Source of the DNA: JAWXUK01 sp044432725
GTDB taxonomy: Bacteria; Bacillota; Clostridia; Oscillospirales; Oscillospiraceae
NCBI GenBank assembly: GCA_044432725.1
Contig: JAWXUL010000042.1
Span: 1 to 14,867, forward strand
Reading direction: 5' to 3'
Length of the DNA stretch: 14,867 nucleotides
In this document: positions 5,784 to 13,242 of the stretch, one piece after another
Layout: each line of letters opens with the position of its first letter
How positions within the stretch are numbered: position 1 is the first letter of the stretch
Notes under the pieces: generated by a model
The model's input: only the letters and a program-made list of their open reading frames with translations
Told to the model about the DNA's origin: nothing
Database searches by the model: none
Position numbers and translations under genes: made by a program

Positions 5784-5828
5784 AAAAACAAAGAAAAAGA
5801 CGTTATTTTTTGTGAAAACAACGTCTTT
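5784..5828 (-). terminator. Terminator of the higBA operon
   Basis: On the minus strand AAAGACGTT pairs with AACGTCTTT, with a G-T wobble and four more A-T pairs inside, followed by TTCTTTGTTTTT. It starts 8 bases after the antitoxin stop codon and separates higBA from the downstream operon promoter. The second copy is at 14137-14181. Confidence 0.82.
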
Positions 5829-5835
5829 CCAAATT

Positions 5836-6111
5836 TTACTTTGGTATGAACTCCAGCTTCATTTTCATGCCCAAGCCATCGGCTATCCGTTGAAGCATTT
5901 TGTAACTGGGATTGCTGTTCCCCTGCTCCAATTTACATATATCCGTCCGATGAATCCCTGTTGCATCGGCAAGCTGTTGCTGGGTCAAAGATTGCTCCAT
6001 CCGTGCTTGGTAAATGATACGTCTTAACTCTAATTCTGGTTGCAAGGCTTCGTACTCTGTTCTGACTTCTGGGTTCTCCATAGATTTTGCTTTCATTTCT
6101 TCATAGGTCAT
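5836..6111 (-). CDS. higA: HigA-type antitoxin, XRE helix-turn-helix, 91 aa
   Basis: Neutralises the toxin encoded just upstream and probably represses the shared promoter. An N-terminal helical part (residues 1-35, including LELRRIIYQARMEQ) leads into an HTH_3 domain at about 38-85 with SLTQQQLADATGIHRTDICKLEQGNSNPS, then a short basic tail. Its ATG overlaps the toxin stop codon by four bases (ATGA), so the two are translationally coupled. Toxin-first order is typical of higBA, the reverse of relBE. The length suits this family. Confidence 0.9.
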   Translation of the reverse strand: MTYEEMKAKSMENPEVRTEYEALQPELELRRIIYQARMEQSLTQQQLADATGIHRTDICKLEQGNSNPSYKMLQRIADGLGMKMKLEFIPK

Positions 6112-6470
6112 GATGATTTCTCCTTTTCCCTTTTTAGAAATTCGGTTCGGTATCGTTTGGCTCGCCTAATCTCCTCTGGTGGAGTTTTCCTTGTCTTTTT
6201 TATAAATCCATTGGTCAGTACAATCTTCTTGCCTGTATGGAAGAAGTAAAGAACCCTTGAAATATCGTTGGAGAACTGGATGCGCAGCTCAAAAATACCA
6301 TCGTCTAGGTGCTTAGAGTGTTTTGTGTCTAAATTGAAGCCTTGCACTTGCAACAAATCAATCTCTCCGTATATTTTCGCTGTCATTTTTGGGTTTTGTG
6401 CTTCAATAAACTCAAAAACAGGGACAGAACCATTCTCCTTTACAAAAGGGATAATCTCAAATTGCTCCAT
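6108..6470 (-). CDS. higB: HigB/RelE-superfamily toxin (Gp49-like), 120 aa
   Basis: A probable ribosome-dependent mRNA endonuclease that halts growth of cells that lose the plasmid. The fold signature is visible: an N-terminal strand and PVFEFIEAQNPK, then the core GIFELRIQFSNDISRVLYFFHTGKKIVLTNGF, and KKTRKTPPEEIRRAKRYRTEF with the K-K-T-..-T-P-..-E-I..A pattern of the Gp49/HigB-like family. The Arg in ELR and the Lys/Arg cluster after TNGF are where catalytic residues usually lie. GGAGGT stands 5 bases before ATG 6470; a longer frame to 6674 runs through the promoter and iterons and is not coding. Confidence 0.9.
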   Translation of the reverse strand: MEQFEIIPFVKENGSVPVFEFIEAQNPKMTAKIYGEIDLLQVQGFNLDTKHSKHLDDGIFELRIQFSNDISRVLYFFHTGKKIVLTNGFIKKTRKTPPEEIRRAKRYRTEFLKREKEKSS

Positions 6471-6489
6471 AAGATACCTCCACGATACT

Positions 6490-6518
6490 ATTATAGTAGG
6501 ATATATCCCACTTGTCAA
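6490..6518 (-). promoter_or_regulatory. higBA promoter with palindromic operator in the spacer
   Basis: On the minus strand -35 TTGACA (6518-6513) and -10 TATAAT (6495-6490) are both exact consensus, with a 17-bp spacer. The spacer is almost entirely a palindrome, GTAGGATATATCCCAC (6496-6511), with a perfect GGATATATCC core, a natural operator for HigA. A second near-palindrome, CACTTGTCAAGTG (6509-6521), covers the -35. Confidence 0.9.
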
Positions 6519-6549
6519 GTGCCAATTGTTTCCACCAAGAGAGTTTGAG

Positions 6550-6615
6550 CGTGACAGCATTGGGACATCGGAAGGACAATTCTGGGACAAAATTGGGACA
6601 CAAGTGGGACAAATG
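6550..6615 (+). repeat. Array of 11-bp direct repeats (iterons)
   Basis: The word TGGGACA recurs at 6561, 6583, 6594 and 6605, with degenerate copies AAGGACA at 6572 and CGTGACA at 6550. All are spaced exactly 11 bp apart, about one helical turn, so a protein would bind them along one face of the DNA. The last full copies also form the left arm of an inverted repeat. The most likely ligand is the Rep protein, which has a C-terminal helix-turn-helix. Confidence 0.82.
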
Positions 6616-6638
6616 AGTGAAATTGTCCCACTTGTGTC
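6597..6638. repeat. 16-bp inverted repeat at the end of the iteron array
   Basis: GACACAAGTGGGACAA (6597-6612) is the exact reverse complement of 6623-6638, with a 10-base spacer. Each arm contains an iteron core, so this is a head-to-head pair of binding sites. In copy-control terms, an inverted iteron pair often serves as a Rep dimer site, distinct from the monomer-bound direct repeats. That role is inference. Confidence 0.8.
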
Positions 6639-6665
6639 TTTCCAATATACAAAAATGATTTGAAT

Positions 6666-6715
6666 TTGCACCACTTTGATGTCACAGCAGATTATTTGAC
6701 ATCAAAGTGGTGCAA
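6666..6715. repeat. 19-bp perfect inverted repeat in the origin
   Basis: TTGCACCACTTTGATGTCA (6666-6684) is exactly complementary to 6697-6715, with a 12-base loop. No T-run follows on either strand, so it is not a terminator. It could extrude as a cruciform, act as a priming hairpin for the primase-type Rep, or bind a partition or copy-control protein such as the RHH protein encoded next. Confidence 0.8.
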
Positions 6716-6783
6716 TTTGACTTCCGTGATTGATTTGATTTTGTGTATTACATAAAATTACGTTGTAATTCACTACACTACTA

Positions 6784-6812
6784 TTGACTTTTGGGGTAAT
6801 CCGTGGTACAAT
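6784..6812 (+). promoter_or_regulatory. Promoter of the replication operon
   Basis: -35 TTGACT (6784-6789) and -10 TACAAT (6807-6812) with a 17-bp spacer, 29 bases before the RHH protein start. The AT-rich inverted repeats just upstream (6743-6778) are candidate operator sites. I see no separate promoter before rep, so both genes are likely read from here. Confidence 0.82.
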
Positions 6813-6841
6813 GAGGTATCAAACCGAAAGGACGTGGCAAA

Positions 6842-7483
6842 ATGGCAGAATTAAAACCAAAATCATTCCGAATTGATGAGGAAACGTCGGAAAAATTCAA
6901 GGAAATCGCTCAAGCAATGGGGGAAAACCAACAAGAAACCCTAGCACGGCTGATTCAAACCTATGAATTAGAGCAAGCGAAGTTGGGGGTACAGGGTCAC
7001 ACCTCCCAAATTGAGCAAATGCAACAGTACACAACGGCTATCGTGAGTATCTACATGAACGCACTCCAGACCAACCAAGACTTGAGAGCCACCGTCTACG
7101 AGGAATTCTCAAGCCAACTGAAGGCGAAAGACAGTGCCTTGACCTTGCTTCAAGAACGAATGGACGGCATGGAGCAAGAGGTGAAGCAGGTAGCCACCGT
7201 GAAAGAGGAGAACGAGAAACTGAAATCGGCATTGGCAGAGAAAGAAGCCATCATCTCTAAGCTGATGGAGAGCCAGTCCGTCACCGATGGAGTGCAAGCT
7301 ATGTTGCTCCGAGTGGAAAAAGTCCTCGCCACCCAGCAAGCAGGCACGGCAGAAAAACAGCCAGAGCCACCAGTGGAGGAAGTGGACGAGAACCAACAAA
7401 CTTTCGATTCAATCGCCCAGCAAGAGAAAAAAGAAAAGCAAGCGAAGTCAAAACTTAAAAAACCATCAATAAAGCAAGAGTAG
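6842..7483 (+). CDS. Ribbon-helix-helix / coiled-coil DNA-binding protein, 213 aa
   Basis: A probable accessory replication, copy-control or partition protein. Residues about 6-47 (KSFRIDEETSEKFKEIAQAM and following) fit a ribbon-helix-helix: a strand with alternating polar residues, then two helices. From about residue 75 to 165 it is a Glu/Lys/Gln coiled coil, and the last 40 residues are a Pro/Glu then Lys-rich tail. The same plan, small DNA-binding head plus long coiled coil, is seen in KfrA-type plasmid proteins, though KfrA uses a different head. AAAGGACG precedes the ATG at 6842. It is the first gene after the origin, and Rep follows after 34 bases. No ParA-type ATPase is present, so any partition role would be unusual. 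Confidence 0.8.
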   Translation: MAELKPKSFRIDEETSEKFKEIAQAMGENQQETLARLIQTYELEQAKLGVQGHTSQIEQMQQYTTAIVSIYMNALQTNQDLRATVYEEFSSQLKAKDSALTLLQERMDGMEQEVKQVATVKEENEKLKSALAEKEAIISKLMESQSVTDGVQAMLLRVEKVLATQQAGTAEKQPEPPVEEVDENQQTFDSIAQQEKKEKQAKSKLKKPSIKQE

Positions 7484-7517
7484 GGTATGGATTTGAGCCG
7501 TAGTGGAGGTGAAAACA

Positions 7518-8858
7518 GTGGCAAAACTAAGTAAAGCGAAAGAAATGTATCACTTAAAGAACGAAGAACTGGATTCTTGTGGAACGAAAGTGACTCCAAA
7601 GGAATTTTATCGAGATTTGTTCCCAGTGGGTTCCTTTGAACGGAAAATGATGTATGATGACCAAAAGCCGAATGGAATTGTCCTTGAAATCTTGGATGAC
7701 GGAAAGAAAGTTTATCGTGAATTGGTCACGGATGACCACAGAGGCTTCCTAAAGCCCCGTGACGGATTTACAATCACCTCCCCTATCTCTTACTATGGGA
7801 AGCATAGGACAGGAGCAAACGCTCGTTATTTGCACGCATTAGCCTTTGACATAGACGGACAAGAGCCGAAGCACTTGAGGGATTTGATTCACCAAATGCA
7901 GATTAAACACCTTCCTATGGCGAACTATATTGTCAACAGTGGCAACGGAGTACACGTTTACTATGTATTTGATGAACCAATACCACTTTTTCCACAGAAT
8001 CAGAAGTATTTGAGAGCAATTAAGCACGCATTAACAGGGCGATTATGGAATCTTTATACCTCGAAGTTCAAAGAAGTCCAATATCAAGGGATAATGCAAG
8101 GGTTTCGCTTGGTGGGGTCTATCTCCAAGCTGGGTGAGGATTATCCTGTGTGTGCGTACAGGTTAGGCAATGGAGAACGAACCTCTATACGATACCTCCT
8201 TGACTTCATACCAGAAGGAAAATATTGTGGCAAGCAAGAGATAAGGGCATTGGAAAACGAAGTTAGAATGCCAATGGAAGAAGCGAAGGAGAAATATCCA
8301 GAATGGTATCAAAGACGCATCGTGGAGCAAATGCCACGAGGATATTGGATTTGCCATCGAGGACTGTATGATTGGTGGATGAAACATCTGCTCGTGGATG
8401 CGAGAGTGGGACACCGATACTTCTGCGTGATGGCTTTGGCAATCTACGGACGGAAATGCAACATCCCATCGGACGAAGTGAGGAGGGACGCATTTTCCGT
8501 GATGGGCTATCTTGATTCTTTGACACAAGAAGAAACGAACCACTTCACAGAACAGGATATCATCGCAGCATTGGAAATGTACAACGAAGATTATATTACG
8601 TTCCCAAGGCGAGAAATTGAAAAGCTGACAGGGGTATCTATGCCAGCCAACAAGAGGAATGGAAGAAAGCAAGAAGTTCACTTGAAGATAGCAAGGACAG
8701 CAAGGGATGCCGACCATGAAAATTGGAGAGAGGGCAACGGCAGACCAACTGAAGAAAAGCGAGTGAAAGAGTGGAGGGAGAACAATCCTTGGCAAAAAAA
8801 AGCAGACTGCATAAGGGAAACAGGATTATCAAAGAAAACAGTGTACAAGTATTGGTAA
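7518..8858 (+). CDS. rep: Replication initiator with archaeo-eukaryotic primase (AEP) core, 446 aa
   Basis: Probably binds the iterons and primes plasmid replication. The AEP signature is visible: motif I as LAFDID (Asp111, Asp113), motif II as SGNGVHVYY (141-149, His146), and a later FRLVGSISK (196-204) resembling the basic/Gly segment of AEP active sites. After it come a helical domain (about 280-390) with YGRKCNIPSDEVRRDAFSV, comparable in position to PriCT-type domains, and a C-terminal helix-turn-helix (about 425-446). This arrangement recalls ColE2-type Rep, a plasmid initiator that makes its own primer; direct homology is not claimed. I chose GTG 7518 because GGAGG (7505-7509) lies 8 bases upstream, while the frame's first GTG at 7503 overlaps that site. 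It is the second gene of its operon and ends at a terminator (8907-8932). Confidence 0.87.
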   Translation: MAKLSKAKEMYHLKNEELDSCGTKVTPKEFYRDLFPVGSFERKMMYDDQKPNGIVLEILDDGKKVYRELVTDDHRGFLKPRDGFTITSPISYYGKHRTGANARYLHALAFDIDGQEPKHLRDLIHQMQIKHLPMANYIVNSGNGVHVYYVFDEPIPLFPQNQKYLRAIKHALTGRLWNLYTSKFKEVQYQGIMQGFRLVGSISKLGEDYPVCAYRLGNGERTSIRYLLDFIPEGKYCGKQEIRALENEVRMPMEEAKEKYPEWYQRRIVEQMPRGYWICHRGLYDWWMKHLLVDARVGHRYFCVMALAIYGRKCNIPSDEVRRDAFSVMGYLDSLTQEETNHFTEQDIIAALEMYNEDYITFPRREIEKLTGVSMPANKRNGRKQEVHLKIARTARDADHENWREGNGRPTEEKRVKEWRENNPWQKKADCIRETGLSKKTVYKYW

Positions 8859-8906
8859 AATTTGGGCAAAAAGGTGGAAAAAATATATTGATAAAATAAG
8901 CCCCCC

Positions 8907-8932
8907 TTTAGGCTATTGCCTAAGTCTTTTTG
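8907..8932 (+). terminator. Rho-independent terminator of the rep operon (second lap)
   Basis: Same TTAGGC/GCCTAA stem and T-run as at 554-579. Here it follows the complete rep gene, confirming its place 50 bases past the stop codon. Confidence 0.85.
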
Positions 8933-9037
8933 TTTAGTCTGCACGTTGTAAACTTGTTGGTAGGGGTAATATATTGACGAGGTGCTTCGTTGGGTAAGAT
9001 TTGTTTGTTTTTGGATGACGGTTAGGGTACAGGTTTT

Positions 9038-9079
9038 AAGAAAGGGCATAGATTTTGGGTCAAATTTATGCCCTTTCTT
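9038..9079. other. Large hairpin between rep and mob (second lap)
   Basis: The 18-pair stem with loop TGGGTC described at 685-726. Confidence 0.6.
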
Positions 9080-9129
9080 CGTTCCCACCTTCCTCCCACC
9101 TCAGTGGGCAAGTTCCACTTTTCGTAGAA

Positions 9130-9153
9130 AATGGTATAACTTGCTACACCATT
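9130..9153 (-). other. oriT: Putative oriT / nic hairpin (second lap)
   Basis: Same minus-strand stem and GCAAGT loop as 777-800. Two oriT copies would exist only in a real dimer. Confidence 0.5.
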
Positions 9154-9165
9154 CCTAAAAGTCCG

Positions 9166-9194
9166 TTGACACCCTGTTTTATTTGCGTTATAAT
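9166..9194 (+). promoter_or_regulatory. mob promoter (second lap)
   Basis: TTGACA, 17 bp, TATAAT, as at 813-841. Confidence 0.88.
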
Positions 9195-9256
9195 GGGGTT
9201 TGATTGGTTCGTTCCCACCGTTTTGTTGGATGGAGGGGGAAGTGCGTGGCAAGCAT

Positions 9257-9318
9257 CCTATTTGTCTTACAAAGAAAATAGGGTTCCTGCTTTGCAGAAG
9301 AGAGAAATTAATTTCTCT
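9257..9318 (+). promoter_or_regulatory. mob leader stem-loops (second lap)
   Basis: The bulged hairpin (9257-9282) and the 18-bp palindrome (9301-9318), as at 904-965. Confidence 0.5.
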
Positions 9319-9339
9319 TGTTTTGAAGGGAGTGTTTCT

Positions 9340-10914
9340 TTGGCTCACTGTGAAAAATTTGGGAAATCAGCAATGGGGAAGATGTTTTGTCATTATGCTA
9401 GATTGAATGGAGAAAGGAATGGCAACCAAGAGATTGACCATTCCAAGAGTTGTTTGAATTATAATTTGGCTGTCCATCAGGAGATGGCTCAGTTAGATTT
9501 TTTGAATCAGAGGTTGGGGGAGATTCACGTCCACAACAGAAAGGACGTGAATGTGTTCTGTGATTGGGTAGTTACGGCTCCCAAGGATTTGCCAGATACA
9601 GACCTTGACTTATTTTTTAAGTCCACCTACGGCTTTCTGGAGGGTAGATACGGCAAGGAAAATGTTATCTCGGCTTATGTTCACATGGATGAAACAACAC
9701 CCCACTTGCATTTTGCCTTTGTGCCTGTGGTTCGAGATAAGAAAAGGGACGGATTCAAGTTGTCTGCGAAGGAAAAAATATCTCGGATTGAGTTGAAGCA
9801 GTTCCATCCAGCTTTGTCCTCTCATTTGGAAGCCGTGTTTGGACGTGATGTTGGGATTTTGAACGAAGCAACCAAGGACGGAAACAAGAGCATTGCCCAG
9901 TTGAAGGCACAGACCAAGGGTGAGTTGTCGGCTGAAGTGAAGGCGTTGGAGCAGAAAAAGAAGCAGTTGGATGGTGAATGTTCTGCTGTTGAACTAGAAT
10001 TGAGTTGTATTCAGACGGAATTGAGCCAGAAAGAGCATGATTTGACCGTGGTTTCTGGTGATTTGGATGTTGTTTCGGCTGAATTGAGGGAAAAGCAAGG
10101 TAGTTTGGAGCATTTAGCAAAGGCTGTTCAAGTTTTGCAAGGACAGAATGATTCCTTAAAGAGTGATCGTCTTATTTTAGAACGAATGAAAGTGGATTTA
10201 CAAGGAGATTGTGCTGAAATCTCTAATTTCTTAGAGCAATCCAATGACAAATTGAATGGAATGGAACGTGAAGTGGAGCAGGTTACTTCACAACTAGATG
10301 AAGTTCAAGAAAATCTTGTTGTTTTAGAGAAAAAGAAAGATAAAGTGGAGAAACAGACCAAGCAAGCAGAGAGAAAATTGAAAAATGCCAACCAACAGAT
10401 TGAGGTGGCTGCTGTTCAGTTGAAAGAAGTCTTGGATAGCAAGGCGAGGGCTTCGGAGATTAAAAAAGGTTTGTTTGGGGATAAGAATGTTCAGAGTTAT
10501 CATGCAAGTATGTTAGAAAAAACGCAGAATATAGGAAACGAAGCCTATGATAATGTGATGAAAGCAATGGAAGAACAGCAAAAGGTTGTTGTGGGATGGA
10601 ATAATCTCAAGGAGAAGGAAGCACAGATAGAGCCGTTGCATCGGGAAGCGCAGGAGTTTCGAGACGAAGCCAAATACATGATGGATAACCAGTCCAGATT
10701 GATTCTGGAAAAGGCGAAAGAGATGGCAATGGGGATTGCAGAGGGCATGATTCGGAAGATTGAAGAGAAGTTTTCGTGGTTGAAGTCCGTCATCCGTAAA
10801 TACCTAGAGCCGATGAACAGAGTGGAGGACTTTGAAGCCTTTTGTCAACAGGAGGAGCAACGGAGGACGCAGGAGCAAGACAGAAGGAGTGGGCAGAGTT
10901 GGGGGGATAGGTAG
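9340..10914 (+). CDS. mob: MobV-family relaxase (second lap)
   Basis: Same 524-residue relaxase as at 987-2561, starting at TTG 9340 behind AAGGGAG. Here the complete upstream context, from the intact rep gene through oriT to mob, can be read in one piece. Confidence 0.93.
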   Translation: MAHCEKFGKSAMGKMFCHYARLNGERNGNQEIDHSKSCLNYNLAVHQEMAQLDFLNQRLGEIHVHNRKDVNVFCDWVVTAPKDLPDTDLDLFFKSTYGFLEGRYGKENVISAYVHMDETTPHLHFAFVPVVRDKKRDGFKLSAKEKISRIELKQFHPALSSHLEAVFGRDVGILNEATKDGNKSIAQLKAQTKGELSAEVKALEQKKKQLDGECSAVELELSCIQTELSQKEHDLTVVSGDLDVVSAELREKQGSLEHLAKAVQVLQGQNDSLKSDRLILERMKVDLQGDCAEISNFLEQSNDKLNGMEREVEQVTSQLDEVQENLVVLEKKKDKVEKQTKQAERKLKNANQQIEVAAVQLKEVLDSKARASEIKKGLFGDKNVQSYHASMLEKTQNIGNEAYDNVMKAMEEQQKVVVGWNNLKEKEAQIEPLHREAQEFRDEAKYMMDNQSRLILEKAKEMAMGIAEGMIRKIEEKFSWLKSVIRKYLEPMNRVEDFEAFCQQEEQRRTQEQDRRSGQSWGDR

Positions 10915-10947
10915 AAAAAATCCCCCTCTCTGTTGCAAGGGGGGATT
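10915..10947 (-). terminator. Terminator of the membrane-protein operon (second lap)
   Basis: The C-run/G-run stem with CAACAG loop and minus-strand T-run described at 2562-2594. Confidence 0.85.
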
Positions 10948-10961
10948 ATCGGTACAATTTT

Positions 10962-11327
10962 CTATTTTTCATCTTGATATTTGGTAAGATGAGTCCCTTT
11001 GTAAATCAAATATTCCACACAAAACAGAATCAGTCCGTATAGAATTGCAATGTAGTAACGTCCGCTTTCTACGACCATCCACATGGAAGCCAGTTCCGTG
11101 ATACGAAATACAAACAACTTGGTTTTATCCAGAACACATTCTTCTGTGTCCCCTGTTTTTCTGTTTAGTGCGAAAAAACGAGACCAACATATTGCTGTCA
11201 CTATCCCAAGGATACCGAAAAATCCTTGAAATACATTGAGATTCTCTGCATTACACACGGCAAGCACAGTACAAGCACTAGATATGAGTGCCAGAGCAAA
11301 AGCCTTGTTGGATTTATTATTTTTCAT
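10962..11327 (-). CDS. Small integral membrane protein, 121 aa (second lap)
   Basis: Identical to the gene at 2609-2974: three or four spans, unknown family, last gene of the operon. Confidence 0.82.
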   Translation of the reverse strand: MKNNKSNKAFALALISSACTVLAVCNAENLNVFQGFFGILGIVTAICWSRFFALNRKTGDTEECVLDKTKLFVFRITELASMWMVVESGRYYIAILYGLILFCVEYLIYKGTHLTKYQDEK

Positions 11328-11361
11328 AAACTCCACCTCTTTCTCAAAATTATCGACCAAT

Positions 11362-11502
11362 CTAGGTCAAAAGTTCAATCAATTCAACCAAATTAGGGAC
11401 ACCCAGCAAGGGTAGAACATACCATGCTGTCAAAATCCCCAGTATCAGCAAGGAAACGACCTTGCCAGTCCCCAAGCCTTGTTCTTTTTTCTTGTTCATC
11501 AT
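11362..11502 (-). CDS. Very small membrane protein, 46 aa (second lap)
   Basis: Identical to 3009-3149: lysine-rich start, one hydrophobic span, acidic end. Confidence 0.72.
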   Translation of the reverse strand: MMNKKKEQGLGTGKVVSLLILGILTAWYVLPLLGVPNLVELIELLT

Positions 11503-11543
11503 AGAAATCACCCTTTCTTGTCTGTGTCCGTTGGAAGGAATCC

Positions 11544-11572
11544 CCATCCCCTCGCTGTTGCAAGGGGGGTGG
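11544..11572 (-). other. Intergenic stem-loop, module copy 1 (second lap)
   Basis: Same CCCCT/AGGGG stem with CAACAG loop as 3191-3219. Confidence 0.6.
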
Positions 11573-11575
11573 AGA

Positions 11576-12139
11576 TTATATCGAATTGAGTTTTTTGTAT
11601 TTCTTGAAGACACTAGCCCCAACAAACAGGGTGACACAAGTGACCCAAGAAATGAGTGCTGTTGTTTCAATGCCTGTACGTTCCCCAGTGAAAAACAGCA
11701 TATATGCAAAGATTCCTTGGAAAGTCCAGTAAATAATTGTCCCTTCCTTACGAATTTCTTTGGCAAATTGACCATTGCACCCCATTTTCAAGATGGTATA
11801 CAGTGCTGTCATCAGAATCCAAGCAAGAACAATCCCTTTATCTATCGCACTGCGTTCCCCAGAAAAGAGAATGCCGTATGCAAAAAGAACCTCAAAGAAA
11901 ACTGTTACAATAACATCTAATCTTTTGATGATAAATTCATAACAACTTCCTACAAAATGACCCATTTTCGACATTTCTTGTGGTTCTTCTGGAAGTTCAT
12001 GACTAAAGAGCATAGCCAGACAGCCCACTGGAAACACAAGGAAACCCACCAATGGCAACTGTACAATGAGGTAAAATCCTACGATAGCCATGACCACACC
12101 TAACGCAAGGAGTGGCTTATTTCTAACATTCATTTTCAT
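11576..12139 (-). CDS. Polytopic membrane protein with internal duplication, 187 aa (second lap)
   Basis: Identical to 3223-3786, including the two FAY...GER repeat units. Confidence 0.85.
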   Translation of the reverse strand: MKMNVRNKPLLALGVVMAIVGFYLIVQLPLVGFLVFPVGCLAMLFSHELPEEPQEMSKMGHFVGSCYEFIIKRLDVIVTVFFEVLFAYGILFSGERSAIDKGIVLAWILMTALYTILKMGCNGQFAKEIRKEGTIIYWTFQGIFAYMLFFTGERTGIETTALISWVTCVTLFVGASVFKKYKKLNSI

Positions 12140-12185
12140 AAAATCAATCCTTTCTTTTCCTTGTCCGTTCTGATGAATTACCTTG

Positions 12186-12208
12186 CCCCTTACTGTTGTA
12201 AAGAGGGG
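12186..12208 (-). other. Intergenic stem-loop, module copy 2 (second lap)
   Basis: Same CCCC/GGGG stem with CAACAG loop as 3833-3855. Confidence 0.55.
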
Positions 12209-12210
12209 AT

Positions 12211-12450
12211 TTAGCTGTTCTTGTTTTTTCCATACTGGAATGCTCGGTAAACAATGGGCAAATAAATAGCCGTAAACAAAGCAAGAATCCCAATTTTCAC
12301 TGGCAAAGGCAATGCTAGAGCATGAGGTTGAAGTCCCTCAAAAATCCCCCAGTCACCATCGTGGTATGCTCTTTGGTACCCTCCATACATCACCAAAAGA
12401 CCAGACACCATAAAAATCCAATAGCAAATTCTGTTGATTGTCAATTTCAT
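12211..12450 (-). CDS. Two-span membrane protein, 79 aa (second lap)
   Basis: Identical to 3858-4097. Confidence 0.8.
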   Translation of the reverse strand: MKLTINRICYWIFMVSGLLVMYGGYQRAYHDGDWGIFEGLQPHALALPLPVKIGILALFTAIYLPIVYRAFQYGKNKNS

Positions 12451-12525
12451 AAGACAACACCTCTTTCTCAAAAATTTATTGATAAGCCTATTCTACCACA
12501 GTAAATGCGACACAGCATGTCTAGT

Positions 12526-13173
12526 TCAAAAAAGATTTTGAAATTTATTTTGGCATTGGTCATAGGAGATGTACTCTCCTTGAAACTCCACTTCCGTTGG
12601 AACAAAAGAGGGAATATCAGCTGTTTTCAGTAGTTTATAATCATCTTTATAGCAAAATAAGTGAATGCCGTCAATCTTGTAGACATAGCCTAAAGGCACG
12701 ACTTCAAACACGTCATTTATGGTGGCATATACTTTTAAGTCTAAACAATGGTTAATCAGGGTAAAAATATCCTTGTCAAAGTCCACTGGTGGAGCATAGA
12801 GGTCTAAAAACAGGTGACGGCTCACATTTTCTTGGAAAAAGGAGGTCAATTCTGGGTTCATCAGCACAAGTTTCTGGAAAACCTCGTTATTTTGAGGGTT
12901 AGCCGAGAAGGTCTTGGCGATGTGCAGTGCCGTGATGATGTAGCCGATGTCCTCGGGCGTGAAAAAGCTTTGGTCAAATTAGTCATTTTCGTCCAAAATC
13001 ACCCCACCACCTGCCCCCTGCTGACAGTAAACAGGGATTCCGATGGAGGATAGCCTGTCAATATCTCGCTCGATGGTCTTTCGGTTCACCTCGAAGTGGT
13101 CGGCAAGTGCCTGTTGGGTGGTTTTCTTGTGCTGAAGTAGGTATATCAGCAGTTCTAGTTGTCGGTTTTTCAT
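12526..13173 (-). pseudogene. WYL-family regulator with an in-frame stop (second lap)
   Basis: Identical to 4173-4820, with the internal TAA at 12981-12979. The stop being present in both laps is not independent evidence if the contig simply wraps around a circle. Confidence 0.8.
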
Positions 13174-13242
13174 AAATTCACATTCTTTGTATCGTTTTTT
13201 ATCAAGATTACCCCAATTATCACAACAGAGTGTTGAGTAGCC

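Larger units (their letters stand above)
1..6514. repeat. Terminal direct repeat, left copy (plasmid read past its start point)
   Basis: This stretch recurs as 8354-14867 at a constant offset of 8,353 bases. The window starts inside the rep gene and the repeat picks up at the same rep codon, so the two copies join smoothly through the unique segment 6515-8353. All the coding regions compared have identical translations, and the non-coding stretches I compared were also identical. This is the pattern of a circular molecule of 8,353 bp written out for more than one lap. A real tandem dimer would look the same. Confidence 0.95.
6519..6783. other. oriV: Putative replication origin (oriV)
   Basis: These non-coding bases, the main part of the 371-base gap between higB and the next gene, lie directly upstream of the replication operon. 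They hold 11-bp iterons (6550-6615), a 16-bp inverted repeat ending the array (6597-6638), a 19-bp inverted repeat (6666-6715), and an AT-rich stretch (6716-6783) with a short AATTAC/GTAATT hairpin (6756-6770) and a GTGTA/TACAC pair. Iterons beside an AT-rich segment next to rep are the usual plan of a Rep-dependent theta origin. No other region of the unit has comparable structure. Confidence 0.72.
8859..9339. other. Intergenic mobilization region (second lap)
   Basis: Repeat of 506-986 with no credible gene. It holds the large hairpin at 9038-9079, the putative oriT hairpin at 9130-9153, the mob promoter at 9166-9194 and the leader stem-loops at 9257-9282 and 9301-9318. Confidence 0.7.

Noticed and set aside
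6550..6638. Short CRISPR-like array
   Set aside because: The units are 11 bp with no spacers. The spacing of one helical turn fits iterons.
6471..6674. N-terminal extension of the HigB frame to 188 residues
   Set aside because: It would cover the higBA promoter and the iterons. ATG 6470 has an ideal ribosome site.
7503..7517. GTG 7503 as the Rep start
   Set aside because: It overlaps the GGAGG ribosome site that serves GTG 7518.
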